A program made the position numbers and the translations under genes. A stretch of 64,000 bases of DNA. It comes from Tetraselmis striata (Eukaryota > Chlorophyta > Chlorodendrophyceae > Chlorodendrales > Chlorodendraceae). How positions within the stretch are numbered: position 1 is the first letter of the stretch; each line of letters starts with the position of its first letter. Of the stretch, positions 1 to 12,589 are shown piece after piece. The stretch spans positions 62,001-126,000 of the forward strand of contig VCJN01001890.1 in assembly GCA_006384855.1 (NCBI GenBank), read 5' to 3'. Below the pieces are notes generated by a model. The model did not search any database. It was not told the origin of the DNA and worked only from the letters and a program-made list of their open reading frames with translations.

Positions 1-3000
1 GGTTGGGCCCGAGCTCGCGTCGTTCCCCTCCTTTGGGTCAGGTAGGGCCATCAGGCTAGCGCCGTAGGACTTGAAGTTGTTGATGGCGGTGAAGTGCGCG
101 TTGCGGTACTTGATGTAAGAGGCGAGCGCTTTGACAATCTCGCGCATGTTGATGGGCTTGGTCAACATGCCGTCGAGGCCGCAGCCAAAGTAGCGTGCCA
201 AGTCGTGCGGGGCGCTGTTGCCGGTAGTGGCAAACACGGGCAGCGGCTGCAGGTTGTTCTTCTTCTCGTGCTTGCGCAGCGCGCGCACCGCGGTGCTGCC
301 GTTCATGTGCCGCATGTTCTCGTCCACCAGCACCACGTCGAACGTCTTGCCCTCGTTGATGATGAGCCGGATGATGTCTTGCCCGTCCTCGCCCAGCGTC
401 ACGTTCACGCCGCTGCGGCTGAGCGCGCGGTTCAGAACCTGCAACACGAATGTAAATCTATCAGACAAATATTAACCATTATTATTTTTTGTTACTTTTT
501 ATTGTTATCACTACTCTTCTCATTATAATCCACCACAAAAAAAATCCCCAATGTCATGCCTTGATATTGCGAAACAGTTCAGTATTGTTTCAACCCAATC
601 AAATGGTACAGCCGTCCTAGCCCTTGACATCGGCAAACAAACGGGGTGAAAGGCGGTCCAGACTACACGACGCCGCTTGCGCGCGCACCTTCAGATTGAT
701 GCTGTCGTCGTCGACCACCAGGGCGCTCCGAATGCCCTCCACACCAGGCCCGGCCGCCGCGGGGGCAGGCTTGACCTGTGCGCCCTCCATGGCCTTGGAC
801 CTCTCCACGGATTTCCTCCGCGCCGGCTTGCCCTTCGCCATTATGCGGTCACTGCCCGCCTCTTGTTGCGCCGCGGGGCCGAATAACTGTGGGCGGCAGC
901 ACGCGGGGCAATAGTCATGGTGCGGCCAGGAGGGGAATATGGCAGACGGTGCATCAGTGCACAAGGGTGTGATGCATGGCAAGATGGGCGGAGTTCTGCA
1001 GTTTAGTGGAGAGTTTAAGGGTTTACATGAGTTTGGCAGGGTCATGCTAGAATGATCCTAAAGTCTAGTTATGGGGTATCAGGGTTCCCGGTTTGAGGGG
1101 GAGGGGTTGCAGAGGACCTCGGCTGATTTACCTGCTGCTGCCCGGCGGCTGTGTAGTCGGGTAGCAGGGGCGACGACGACGCGCTGGCCATTGGGAGCAT
1201 AACGCCGCCAACGCGGCGCAAGCGGCTCAGGGCGTCTTCCATCGCCTCGGCCAGCGCGGCGCCAATGCCGCCCGGCCCGATCACCGCGCCACCCCAGAAC
1301 TGGCGCGTGAGCGCGCCCGGCGCCGGCGTCACCTCCACGAGCACGCCCACGCTGCCGTTCTCCACCACCTCCCGCACCACCGTCACGCCGCAGCCGCCCG
1401 GAATCCCGGCGCTACAGGACGCGCCCACGGGTACGGCTGGCCAGGCATGTGTGAGGGGTGCTTGCACAGCCAGGGGCGGCTGAGTGTCTCCACTGCCGGC
1501 AGCAGCACGGGATGCCTTTGGTGCTGGCACCTCCGCGGTGCTCTGCTCGACCTCTTCCTCCTGCTCGTCCCCGTCGGCGATTTTGAACGACGTCCTCGAC
1601 TTTGAGCGCTTGATTATGCCCTTGCCAGGAAGGGTGTCGTCGGCGTCAGGATCGGTGTCGAGCTCGAGCTCGAGCTCCAGGATGAAGGTGGACCCTTGGC
1701 CAAGCGTGCTCATGCAGTGGAGGTGGCCGTTCATGAGCTCCGCGAGGCTGCGGCAGATGCTGAGGCCCAGGCCGCTGCCGCCGTACTTACCCACCTTGTG
1801 CTTGCCCATGGCAAAGCGCTCAAACAGGCTCTCCTGCGTCTGCTGCGTCATGCCCTTGCCCGTGTCGATGACCTTCCAGAAGAGGCGCATCAGCCCGGGG
1901 GCCGAGCCCTTCTCCGCCTCCACCTCGATGCGCAGCCCGCCCTCCGCCGTGAACTTGACGCTATTCCAGCAAAAGTTGGCGAGGATCTGCTGGATTCGGA
2001 CCTCGTCGCCCAGAAACCTAGTTCCGCGCAGCTTCGGGTCCCTGACCTCCGCATCTAGCGCTAGGCCCTTTTCACTCGCCGCGCTGATGATCTGCAGGAG
2101 AGGAGGGGGGGGGGGGGGGGGTGATATCATGCGTTGAGATTTAGGAGCAAAGTATGAGGTGTTTTTCCCAGCAAGCATTGGCATGGAATGTAAAGGGCGC
2201 AAAAGATGGGAAGAAGGGGGGGGGGACTGACCTGATTCAATACGGTGCGCAGAATGTTGGGCACATAAAAAGAGGTCTTCTGCAGCTCCAGCTTGCCCTC
2301 CTCCATTTTGTTCAAGTCCAGAATGCCGTCGACGGTGCGGCGGAGCTGATCCGTGCACGCCAGCGTCGTTCGCACGAGGTCTAACATTTCGCTGTTGTCC
2401 GTCTCGCTGCCCTCACCGCCCTCATGCTGCGCGGGGTCCACAAGGTCCTCGATGGCCTGCACCGTGGCCAAGATGCCATTCACCGGGTTGCGAATCTCGT
2501 GGCACAGGAAGGCGATATGTCGCGTCTTAGCTTCCGCCGCAGCCTCCGCTGCCATTTGCACCGCGATTGCCTTCTCGAGCGCCTTGGGTAGCGTCATGTC
2601 CTGCACAAAGAAGAAGGCGCCCACGACTTCGCCGACCGCGCCAACACGGCGCCGGCAGCTGATGGCCACATCCACCTGCCGATGCATGCGGCGGATTAGG
2701 CACGCCGGAAAAGTGCCCCCTGATGCAGAGCCACATGCCGACCCAGCAGCTGGGCGTTGAGCGCGAGCCATGTCACGCTAAATATGGCGGGGTTATGTAG
2801 TATTTCCAGCAGGCAATGAAAGGTGTCTCACCTGCCCGCTTTGCAAATTGCGCTGGGAGCCAGCCTTGATGAAGCGGACATTGATGCAGGGGTCGGAGCC
2901 CTGATGCTGAGTGCCCAAATACGGCGCCATCTCAGACGGCATCTGCTCTGGCTCCAGAGATGGGTCGCCCGTTGCATCGACCTCCTCTGTACCTTTTTCC

Positions 3001-6000
3001 GGATCCCCCGCCACAGCATCAGCCGCCGTGTCCCCGGCCGCTTCCTGGAGGGCGCTCAGCTTGGCGAGCAGCTCCGGCGCCGCGGTTGGTGGCAGCGAAG
3101 GGTTGTTTTGCAGGCCCAGCACATTGACCAGAAGCGCGTAAAGCTCCGTCATGGCATCCTTATTGTTGCCGTACGGTATGTTGACCAGGATGCCTTGCGG
3201 GCCCAGAACCTCGCCAAGCAAGTCGCGGCCCAGCGCAGACTTTTGCTGCACACCAGAAACGTGTTCCATGGCCGCATTCCAGCCATTGATGCGGCCTTCC
3301 GTGTCCACACAGAACATGGCGGACGAGCTGTGCTCCATCAGCTCCTCACAATCGCGCTCACGCGCCGATACCTCGCGCATCAGGTTCTGTCAGCACATAG
3401 CACAGCAGGCCTCAGTGCGTTGCGGCATCAGCATCACATGGTATAATTCAATCCCAGAGCTTCAGGGCAGGAAGGTGCAGCGGCGTGGAGGCGTACCGCC
3501 TGGGTGCTCATGTCACGGCACACGAGGACAAGCTGATCCACCTGGCCCGAGGTGAGGTGCCGCTTGAGGTGCACGAACAGCAGCACCTCTTGCTTGGCGG
3601 TGGGTATGTATTTGGTCTCACTGGTGAAGTCGTGCGAACTGGCTGTGGGAGTTGCGCAATTGTTGGACTCCGAAGTTGAGTGGGCTGACTTGGGTGCTCG
3701 GAACCTGACCTGGAAAGCCTCTGGCTCGACGCCGTCATCGATAGCTGAGGTCAGAGTCTCCTAATACAGTACCAATTGAAAGCAGGATGTCAGTCATTGA
3801 AAATGCGTTTGCATGTTCATCGCAGAGCGCAAGTGCGTCTCTAAGTATGCTGGGAGAAAGGAAACGGGAGACAGAAGGGGAGGGGGGGGGGGGGGGGGGG
3901 GGGGGGGTTACCTTCATCATCTCAATACTATCAGGGTCGATGTAATCGGCGAAGGGGTGGCCGGTAGGGTTGGCGGTATCGATGGCCAGCGTGGTTTGGC
4001 TCTCCGTATCCAGGCTCCCTTCGAAAAAGTGTTCGGCGTGCTTGTTGAAGTCAACCACGTTCAGTGACCTGTCGAGCTTGATAATGGGCACGTCTGCCGT
4101 ACGGATGACAGCCTGCAGCTCGTTGGCAACTTTCGTAAGCTCATCCATATTCCTGAGGCGCTCCTTGTTGATGGCAATCAGGATCCGGCTTGTGATTTCG
4201 CCCTCCGCACAGAGGCGGATGGCATCCTGCAGCAGCAGCTTGACAGCGTGTGTGCCCTCCACTTCAGCAGCCGTCCATGGCGAGCATTGCAGCTCCACCA
4301 GCTCCTTCATGGCCTCGAAACTGGCGCGCGGGCTCATCTCGTGGCCCATGGCGCGTGCCGGCGCACTGTGGCGATCACCTGCCCACGTCTGCTCATGCAT
4401 CATCTCGCCGCGCATCCAGAGGATGTATCCCGTCTCTGGCTGGGCTCTGTTGGGCGGGGCGTCCATATTGGAGGACTGCAGCAGGTCCACCGCAAGCACT
4501 CCGCAGGCATAGCGCCGGATGCCGGCCGCTTGGGGGTACCCATCCTTGGCGAGGGAGATGGTGCCCCAGTGGCCACCCTGCTGCAGCTTGCGCCGCTCCC
4601 CGACGCCGCTGGTCAGCCAGGTGAGCAGCTCGTCCAGCATCGGCGTTGGCGGGCACTTCCCTGTCACATGCCAAACGTCATCTAGGATCATGGCGCACCC
4701 AGCGCAATCCGCCACCTGCCGCCATCACGCACACAGCAGAGATGGTATCTTTCAGTAGCATGCAGCTTCAGCAGAGGTGCAGCATGCAATCTTCGCACCC
4801 TCAGTGGAAGTGATAATACTCACATACTGTGATGTGGAAGTCTGGCTGGCGAAAGTTTATCTATGGCAGAGAGACGGGCGCCATCATGGTTATAGTACAC
4901 CACGAATAAGAACCTGCCCTGCCTGACAGAGGTTAAATATAAACAAAATTACATGATGTACTTAGCTTGCAGGCAATCCCGAGTCATGTAGGTGCGTCAG
5001 CACAGTAACGGTCAGCACAGAGGTAGTGTCGCAATACCAATGTCGCAATGTTTAAGATTGAAACTATCAAACTATAGATCACACACGCCGCAAGCAGCGC
5101 CCAGAAAAGACATCTGCGCCAGAGACTCTCAGATCTGGCGCGCAGCATTTCTCCTACCACATGTTTGCATGGAGCCTTACAAGGAGAAGAGAGGGGGGGG
5201 GGGGGGGGGATGGCATGGCAACAACCAGGACAGCAGCGCACCTGCAGCATGATCCGCGCAGCATGCGGGTCATGGAAGAGCGACATCCCGAGTGTTTTGC
5301 TGAAATTCTCCGGCCCATTTCCAGGCTCGTCAAGCACCTTCAGGATGTCACAGATGGCGGTCTGCATGCGTGCCACCCTCTCCATCCCTTGGTGAATCTC
5401 TGCATCAATGCAACGCCCGAGCTGCAGGCTGAACACCTTGATGAGGAACTCCACTGCGGCGCGATGGTCGTAGTTGACGCGGTAAGGGCCACCGTAGTGG
5501 TGGCACACAAGTAGCCCCCAAAGCGGGCTCCGTGGCGGCGGGCTGCCTGTCTGCGCGCCACCTTCTGAACCGGGCGCCGCGGTGGTGCCGCTCGTGACAA
5601 TGGAAAGCACTAGCGTGGCCTGCACACCCATGTTCTGCAGGTACTGTGCATGGCAGCCGGTGACGCCACGCAGCTGTGAGCCAGCGAGGATGATGTTCTG
5701 CGGTAGCCGCAGGCTGCGCAGCACCTTCACACTGGGGCGTGCCACGTCGGCAATCATGCGGCTGCGCATTGTCATGAAGATGTTGCGGTTGGCTTGCGGG
5801 ATGTCGGTCGCAGGGAAATGCAGGCCGTGCATGCTATCCGGCACGCGCCGGCTCATCACCTCCGCAACCACCTCCCCGTGGCAGTCAGGATGAAACTTGT
5901 AGATCATCACTCGGTCATAGCCAGTGAGCTTCTGCACCTCCTCCACTGTTGCTTGGCACTGCTTCGCCACGTTGCTGCCAGCCAAATGCTGCAGCCGGCT

Positions 6001-9000
6001 CACAGCGCGCTTTGCCAGGCTATGCGTGTGGAGGGAGCCCTGCAGGATGGTGCCCACGTCCTCGTCAATCGGCTCAATGTCAATCACAATGCCCTCCTCC
6101 GTGCGATGCAGGATAAGGAAGGCCTTGCGTGCCACGTGGCGCATCGTGCCCACCAGAGGAGCCTGCAGGTGCAATCAGCAGGTTAATGCCACACCCATAT
6201 AACACCGGAGTTACAAAGGTATGTTTGTTTATTGCTGATTCGCCTTTTGTCATTCTGGTGGTGCCTCGTACAGCACGGGTACGGGTACCCGAGCAATGGT
6301 GTGCGCATTGCCCGTCTGCTAGCATACTGCAGGCAGCCCATGCACACCCCCATTAATACAGTGTTACACGTGCGGATGCCGGTGACATAACGGGTCAACA
6401 GGTACGTCGCGGCGATAAGGTGATAAAAAGACAATGCAAAGGTGTCACTGCTGCAGTCCGGTCCCGAGAGCGGGAAAAGCGGGGACTCGAAACAGTAAAG
6501 CCCCGCAAGCCCAGGGCCTGAGTCCTGTATGTCCAGATCCAGATACCCAGGCATGTGCAATCCTCCGCAGACGTCCACGTGCCATCGTAATTCAGGCATA
6601 GACAATTTGACCATCGCCGTACTCGATCCCGGAAGGGCTGAGGTGCAAGGGGACGTGCGAGGCGCCCCGATACCTGTAATGATGGGTTTAATCACCCTTT
6701 CGTCGTAACTGCCCGCCAAGGGACCAGGACCAATGGAGCCGTGTGACGGCACAGGTATAAGTACAGGTACTCACGCAAGAGTATCAAGGGAACTTGAGCA
6801 AGCAGTACTACAGGCGCGGGTAAGGGTGCAGTAGCACGAGTAGTCATTGCTGCTACTGTGATAACAACCCACCGCAGCAACTAATGCTGGTACCAGCATT
6901 AGCAGCACGGGCACCAATACGACCCGTATATGCGAAATACGAGTTTACGAGCAGTCAATATCGTAAAGGATCCCGGACTAGGGCCGGAACATTGTATGTC
7001 AAGATTGTGACGCAGGCACGTGCAATCCTCATCCACAGACGACGTCCCAGTGCCATGGGACCGTAGGTTACATTTGACGATTTGACCATCGCACCAGCAC
7101 TTTCCGTGGACTACCTAGGCACTATCCCTGCAAGGCAATCAGAATTAAATATCCTGGTTTAGGAGGCACAATCTGGCAAGATCTGCAAGGGGGGGGGGGG
7201 GGGGGGGGGGGGGTTGACACGGAAAATTCCGTACGTCACCCCAAATGCTGAATAAGGTACCCTAAGGGGCGGTGCCAGCCAGAGCTTGCCTCCGGATATG
7301 GTCGCCGTACTGCGGTATGCCATACCTACTTGATATCGCCTCAGACCAGCAACTGATCCTTGGGGCGGGGGGGGGGGGGGAAGTGAGTCCTACTAAACCA
7401 GGACATTCCGATATTTAATCCTGATTGCTTAACTACCAAACCTTTCACCATCGCCTCATTTTATCGAGCCCCACAGCGGTAGGCACGGGCCAATGAGTGA
7501 TTGCCCAACCCATAGGTTGAGCCAGGATCCAACGAAGGCCCGATCGAGTCAGTTTCAGTGCCCAGGTCTCATGGTAGTGAGCTCCGGAGCTCTCATCAAA
7601 TTCATGCGCTATGGATATCGTGTCATTATATATCAGGACAATGAGTACCAGGTCCACAAAGGTGCTATACGGATTTGGATGTCATCATGAGGTATTTGTT
7701 TCTGCAGGTCTGAACCGGCCCAAGGACCACACCACATGATTGTACGAAGTACTGGCCCAACATATACTCGCTACGCTCGCGGTGCGTCGAGTATGGGTAC
7801 GACACTCGTACGGTACTTGCACATGTTACGAGTACAAACGAGTACCACTGGTGCTGCTATGGCTTACCATCTCCTGTACCGACGAGGTAAACGAATTTGG
7901 CGGAGTGCGCTCATATTTGTGGGAAATTGCATCCGCCTTGATTCTTGATCAATATTCCGTTTTAAATTGGTACGTGAACGGGTATCCATAAAGGCCAGTG
8001 AGAATTGATGTCCTATTTTAGGACCCAAATCTGGCTCAAATCAGGGGGGGGGGGGGGGGGGGGATGATAGCCGGCCAAAAATATTGTAGCTAGTACATGA
8101 GCAGTACTTCCCGGCCAGCACCGTCTCATGTACCGTCGCATGCCGCAACGGTTGCGGCGGCTATTGCGGGGGCGCATACTACTGCACTGCCACTGCTTTG
8201 CCGCCACCCACACACCTCGTGCCACGCGCTAGCCAGGTCACCAACCCGGCTCGGCTAAGCAGGTAGTTAACACCGGCAAGACGGAAGGAGTCAAGGAAAG
8301 CCCTGTCAAGGTGGGTGTGACCTGGGCCCGCAGGCCGATTTGCAGCAGGCCCCAGCTATATCCACCTAGTGGTGAGGAGTGGCTACGGGGCCACGCGACT
8401 ACGAGCGACTAGAGTTGTGGCGAAAGAGCTAGACCCGCAAGTTTCGTTCGAGCTAGTAGTCTCCATGGCGATGGTGATAGTTGGGCACGAGAACTATCGG
8501 ACAGAGTCTGGGCGGATAATGTGGCGGCCTATGGGCAGCCTAGGAGCGAACCGAATGTTCGAGCCAGCCGCCGAGCAGCCAGACGATCAGCGCCCAGCCA
8601 ACAACCACTTGACAGCAAGGAGATGTGATATTTGAAATGCCAGTGTAATGATGTGGTATGTGCTCGATAATGCAGCGCCCATTGGTGTACGTGCCCACCC
8701 GATTGCACAGGTCCCTGCTGCTACACAGTATGGGAGTCATTGTGCCTTTTGCCCCCCCCCCCCCCCCCCCTGAAGTGCTGAGAAAAGTACTTCACACAGA
8801 ACATTGGTCAGCTACAAAACTTGGGGGGGGGGGGGGGGGGGGGGGGTATCCTAGAACATGACTTGCGCCGCATTGGCCTAAGTACGGAGTAAAAATATTA
8901 TGCGCACGAGTACTACGGGTAGCACAGGCGTTGTGGCCCTGCATCCTTGCGCGTAGCAGCCTCAAGATAATTGGATCCCGAGGTAAGGAAATAAGTCTAC

Positions 9001-11894
9001 TGCACCGCCGGTCGGAGATGCGCGGCGTGGCCATATAGATGGCTACATATCTGTCGGTGCGTGCTCGCCCGACCTGCGGAAGCGCACCGCCAAACACCCC
9101 GCGGCCGACCCCATCCGCCGCACCAAGGACGCGAAGGACGCCCGCGCCAGCTAGGGCGGCACACCCCAAGCCTTCCACCCCGGCTACCACATGTACACCC
9201 CCTTCCCATAGTTCGCCCGGGCTGCTGGTCGTGGGATGGTGTATGAGCCAACGTCTGGCCAGTCGCGACGGCTGATGTGGTGGGCCCGCGGGCAGTGCAA
9301 GTCCCCGCAGCGGCCCCAGCTTAGCTGTACCGGTACCTGTACTGGTGGTACCAGTACGGTGTGAATTACAAAAAGGACAGTTCCCCAGAATTAGAAAATC
9401 AACACAGCAAAAAAAGCTGTACCGGTATAGACGCGTGTACCTTAAATTAGAAATGTCCATATTTACAGTACCGGCCGCCCCGGAATGACGATAGAACAAA
9501 ACCTTGCTGGATTCATCCTCTAACACAAAAGTCCGCTAGGCAGTAGACGCAATTAAGGAAGTTCCCCGGGCAAGGTCCCAAGTCGGTATGCGCGCTCGTG
9601 ATGATAGTTGTGCACATCAGTAATCCTTAGTACCCGTCTGCAGTTGATTCCGGACCGCCGGTATCTGTTATATGATTACATGAGCTAGACGCAACATTCA
9701 AGAAATCCACACAGAAATCCAGAAGGAAATCTGGTATATGTTATATACAGCAGTAATATACAGCGACTAGGCGGCGGTACCAGTAGTAGTCGTCGCTGCC
9801 TGGTACAGGTAGGACAGTAAAGACATGAGGGGCAGTAGTGGTATCCACATACATACACAATATCTGACAGGCATCAAGATGGATATATCTGTAGTACCCG
9901 TAGGTAGAACGTTTACATTAGGGTTGGGCTGAAGTCGGATTTTCAAAACTGCAAGCTGCACTGAAAAACTTCAGCTGAAGTTCAGGCTGAGCTCCTATCA
10001 AAACTTCAGGCGGAAGGGGGGGGGGGGGGGGGGGGGGGGGGTGAAGCACTGTAGTGCAGCCAGAAGGCCTGCAGTGCAGCCTGAAGCGTGGCCTGCAGTG
10101 TTCCACTTGCAGTGTGATAACCATGAGTGCTCAAAATGCAGGTCAATGGCGGACTCCAATGGCGTGAACGTGTAATCACACTAGGGAGTAGGCCTACCTT
10201 GTGCACTAAGGGACCCTCTCCCTCCCCCCTCCCCCCCCCCCCCCAAAAAGGGGGCTGGGCTATTCGCCGACGACAAGAAAATATTGAGGTATGCGCGCAG
10301 TGTGCTGGCGAAGTATGGTTAGGGAAAAGGTAGAATGTGAGAGTGGCAAGTACGTGATGGAGTATGTGTATTCTGAGTTGTGAATGACTGTTGTGCGTGT
10401 GCGAGATGGCTTTATGTGTCGGCGTGTGGGTGAGGGAGCAGCACGTAAGGGGCGGGTGGGCGCCAACTGCGCGCCGCTGCCCGGAACCGTCCCGTGCCCC
10501 CGCGCCGCGCCGATACCATGCAGTGGGGGCGATACTGGCACGTTGAGCCCCAAGGGATAAGTGACTAGTGCCCCAGTGACCTCGAGGCGGCCGTGATCCC
10601 GTATGGGTGTGGCACGATGGTGCCCCGCCTCTGCTGCGCCGCGTATACTACCCAGTGTATTGAGAATTAGCCAGCAGTCGCCCTTTATCATCCACATATC
10701 CGCCCAGGCCGCGAAACTAATTATCTTCGACGGCGAATGCCATCCGAATATTTCCCGGCAGCATTCTGAGGTGTTCTTCAAAACTTCAAGGCAGCCGATT
10801 TCCGACAGAACTTCAGAACCCCCCCCCCCCCCCCCCCCCCCGGCCTGAAGTACGAAACTTCAGCCTCAAGTTTCTGCTACAGCCTGCACCGAAGTCGCAC
10901 CTTCAGCCCAACCCTGCTTTATATCAGTAGAGCATCTGGTAAGATTAATTATCCTTCCTTAATAATCCTAAATTTTCTTTTTTCCTCCCCGGGACATGAC
11001 TGGCACCAGTGAAACCCTACTTAAAGCGTCTCTATGATGCTGGCAGTTCAGCATTCCGTAACTCGATCGCATCATATCTGGTAATATCGTCGCTATTAGA
11101 GTACGGGTACCCGTACAAGTACTGATCGTCATCGCCGCTGTCGGGGATACGGATGCCACACTCAGTTGGCGGGGTGGTAGCCCGAGAAGGGCTTGCGGAT
11201 GGCCCAGCGCCACCAGGCCCCGGGAAAGGGGGGAAGGGGAGGGGGGGGGGCTAAAGCATCACCCTCGTTGAAGCCTACGGTCAGGCGAGGGATTTCGCAC
11301 CTGAACCGCGAGGTCGTTGCTTTCGAAGGTACGCCTCAGGCTGGCCAGCGTGTCGTCCTCGAAGGGGCTCGTCTCCGGGTCGAAAAACTCGCTATCGATG
11401 AGGGTCCCGGCGGCCACGCCGAGCACGTCCGCGGAGTTGGCGGAGGCCGCCAGGATGGTGCACCATCGGTCGTCAGATGGCGTGGCACGTGCCTCGCCTG
11501 CCTCCAACGGTGGCGGTGATGGAGTAGTGCCAGCGGCATCGGCTTCTGCGCCAGACGCTTCTTCCGCGCTCGCGGTCGACTCAGCGCGCGGGATGAAGGC
11601 TACGAGGAGGACGACGCCGAATTGTTGCACCTGCCCCGGGCGCATTACCCGCTGCGCATAGACTTGCAGCTCATCTGGTTTCACGGGGATGCCCATCGGC
11701 TTGCCAGCAGCACTTCCCGTGCCTGCCGCCGCGGCGGCTGTGGCGCTAGCAGCCTGCATGAGCTGGCTCCCCGTGTGGTAGCCATAGCCGTTGGCGCGGC
11801 CGGCGGTCTCGTGGGTGCCGGCAGTGTTGCAGTACTGCTCGTCCAGCCGGATGTCGGCCAGCCGCTGCAGCTGCTGTGCCGGCGCGAGCGCCAT
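1..11894 (-). CDS. PHY: Phytochrome hybrid histidine kinase with receiver domain (3' end beyond window)
   Basis: Red/far-red photoreceptor kinase. Exons on the minus strand: 11894-11301, 6162-5242, 4715-3912, 3760-3497, 3386-2832, 2777-2232, 2091-1132, 886-689, 438-1. Every junction is phase 0 with GT-AG borders, giving at least 1760 residues. Domain order: a long N-terminal extension, the knot/PAS (YAQRVMRPGQ...QQFG, about residues 85-230), a GAF with YDRVMIYKF and TDIPQ, the bilin-binding Cys368-His369 (codon 5655-5653), and a PHY domain with the tongue PRASF motif. Two PAS domains follow (LNVVDFNKHAEHFF; FCVDTEGRINGWN). HisKA follows with FLCHEIRNP (His1139), then the ATPase N box (NFCWNSVKFT) and GGSGLGLSI, then a REC with DDD, Asp1653 (VVLVDENM), FATTGN and Lys1708 (LTKPI). 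All catalytic residues are present, unlike land-plant phytochromes, which have lost the kinase His. ATG 11894 is the first in-frame ATG; the frame is open upstream, so a further exon is possible. The last exon runs off the left edge. Confidence 0.93.
4885..4960 (+). repeat. Short dispersed repeat, partial copy
   Basis: It carries the CCTGCCCTGCCTG...CAGAGGTTAAAT core of the dispersed family seen better at 31430-31560 and 60955-61075. It lies in the intron between phytochrome exons 2 and 3. Confidence 0.5.
6163..11300 (-). other. First phytochrome intron, 5.1 kb, no host gene inside
   Basis: The donor GTGCGA at 11300 and the acceptor CTGCAG ending at 6163 join CAG to GCT in phase 0. Without this junction the PAS domain would be split between LAVQ and APLVG. 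The intron holds several G or C runs (about 7190-7213, 7367-7380, 8044-8063, 8752-8770, 8823-8846, 10017-10041, 10821-10840), scattered GTACC-rich words and the inverted-repeat element at 9920-10915. Open frames inside it show no recognisable domain. Confidence 0.85.
9920..10915. mobile_element. About 1.0-kb element with ~100-base terminal inverted repeats
   Basis: The left end starts AGGGTTGGGCTGAAGTCGG and the right end finishes with its near complement (CTTCAGCCCAACCCT). Similarity continues inward for about 100 bases through repeated CTTCAG/CTGAAG words. On each side it stops at a homopolymer: G run 10017-10041 on the left, C run 10821-10840 on the right. So even the homopolymers are mirror images. 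The interior has one 173-codon minus-strand open frame (10781-10260) without recognisable motifs. This is consistent with a non-autonomous DNA transposon or foldback element that inserted in the phytochrome intron. A target duplication was not established. Confidence 0.6.
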
Positions 11895-12588
11895 ACCGGG
11901 CAACCAGCGCCCTTCCGGGGTGTGCCTTTCTTTTCCCAAGACACTGCGGCAGCCGGCTGTGTCAGTGTGGCTGGCTGGGTGGCGGTCGGCAGGATGAAGG
12001 CCTGGCAGCGCGCACCTGGGCAGTGCAGCGACCGTATATATGTTGGTACTCGTACCGGTGCCGCGGTGAACGGATATTATACGTGTGGGCTGCAGGTTCC
12101 GTATCGCAGGTTGGGTTGGTTTTCATGCGCTGCGCTCGTCGGGGCTGCATATGCTCACATGTGCTCATCCCCGCCGCAACTACCTGTACCTGTAACGTGG
12201 CGTGTGGGCACCCGTATAATGGTTTAGGGTTTAATTAAGCCAGGACTCGTAGTTTCAAGCACTAGGGAGGGAGGGAGGGGAGCAGGCACACTGCCGAAAC
12301 GATGCTTTCGCTTCATTACAAGCTTTTGGGAGGGACCAGAAACCCAAAGAGGCATACCCCCAAAAATGAACCACGTGGATATACTAGCACCGTATTGGTG
12401 CCGTGCCCCGCATGCTAAGTAGACAAGGGAAGAGGAAATTAACCCCAACTAGTATATAGTACAGTTAACATTTCAAGGGAGGGAGGGAGGGGGCGCATGC
12501 ACATTGCCGAGACATATTTTGGGCGCCGGCCGCAGGGTGGGGGGAGCCGACGAGGCTGTATGTAGCCAGCTCTTCGCAGGGTGGGGCT
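11895..12588. other. Phytochrome 5' flank, no gene seen
   Basis: The stretch between the phytochrome start and the minisatellite contains two GGGAGGGAGG-type purine blocks (about 12265-12280 and 12477-12492) but no open frame with coding character. Confidence 0.5.
12035..12041 (-). promoter_or_regulatory. Possible TATA element upstream of the phytochrome start
   Basis: A TATATA stretch lies about 140 bases upstream of ATG 11894. Position and sequence fit a core promoter, but AT-rich words are common in these spacers and no start site can be read from sequence alone. Confidence 0.25.
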
Positions 12589-12589
12589 G

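Noticed and set aside
10260..10781. 173-codon minus-strand open frame inside the inverted-repeat element
   Set aside because: No recognisable transposase or other motif and no supporting splice or start context.
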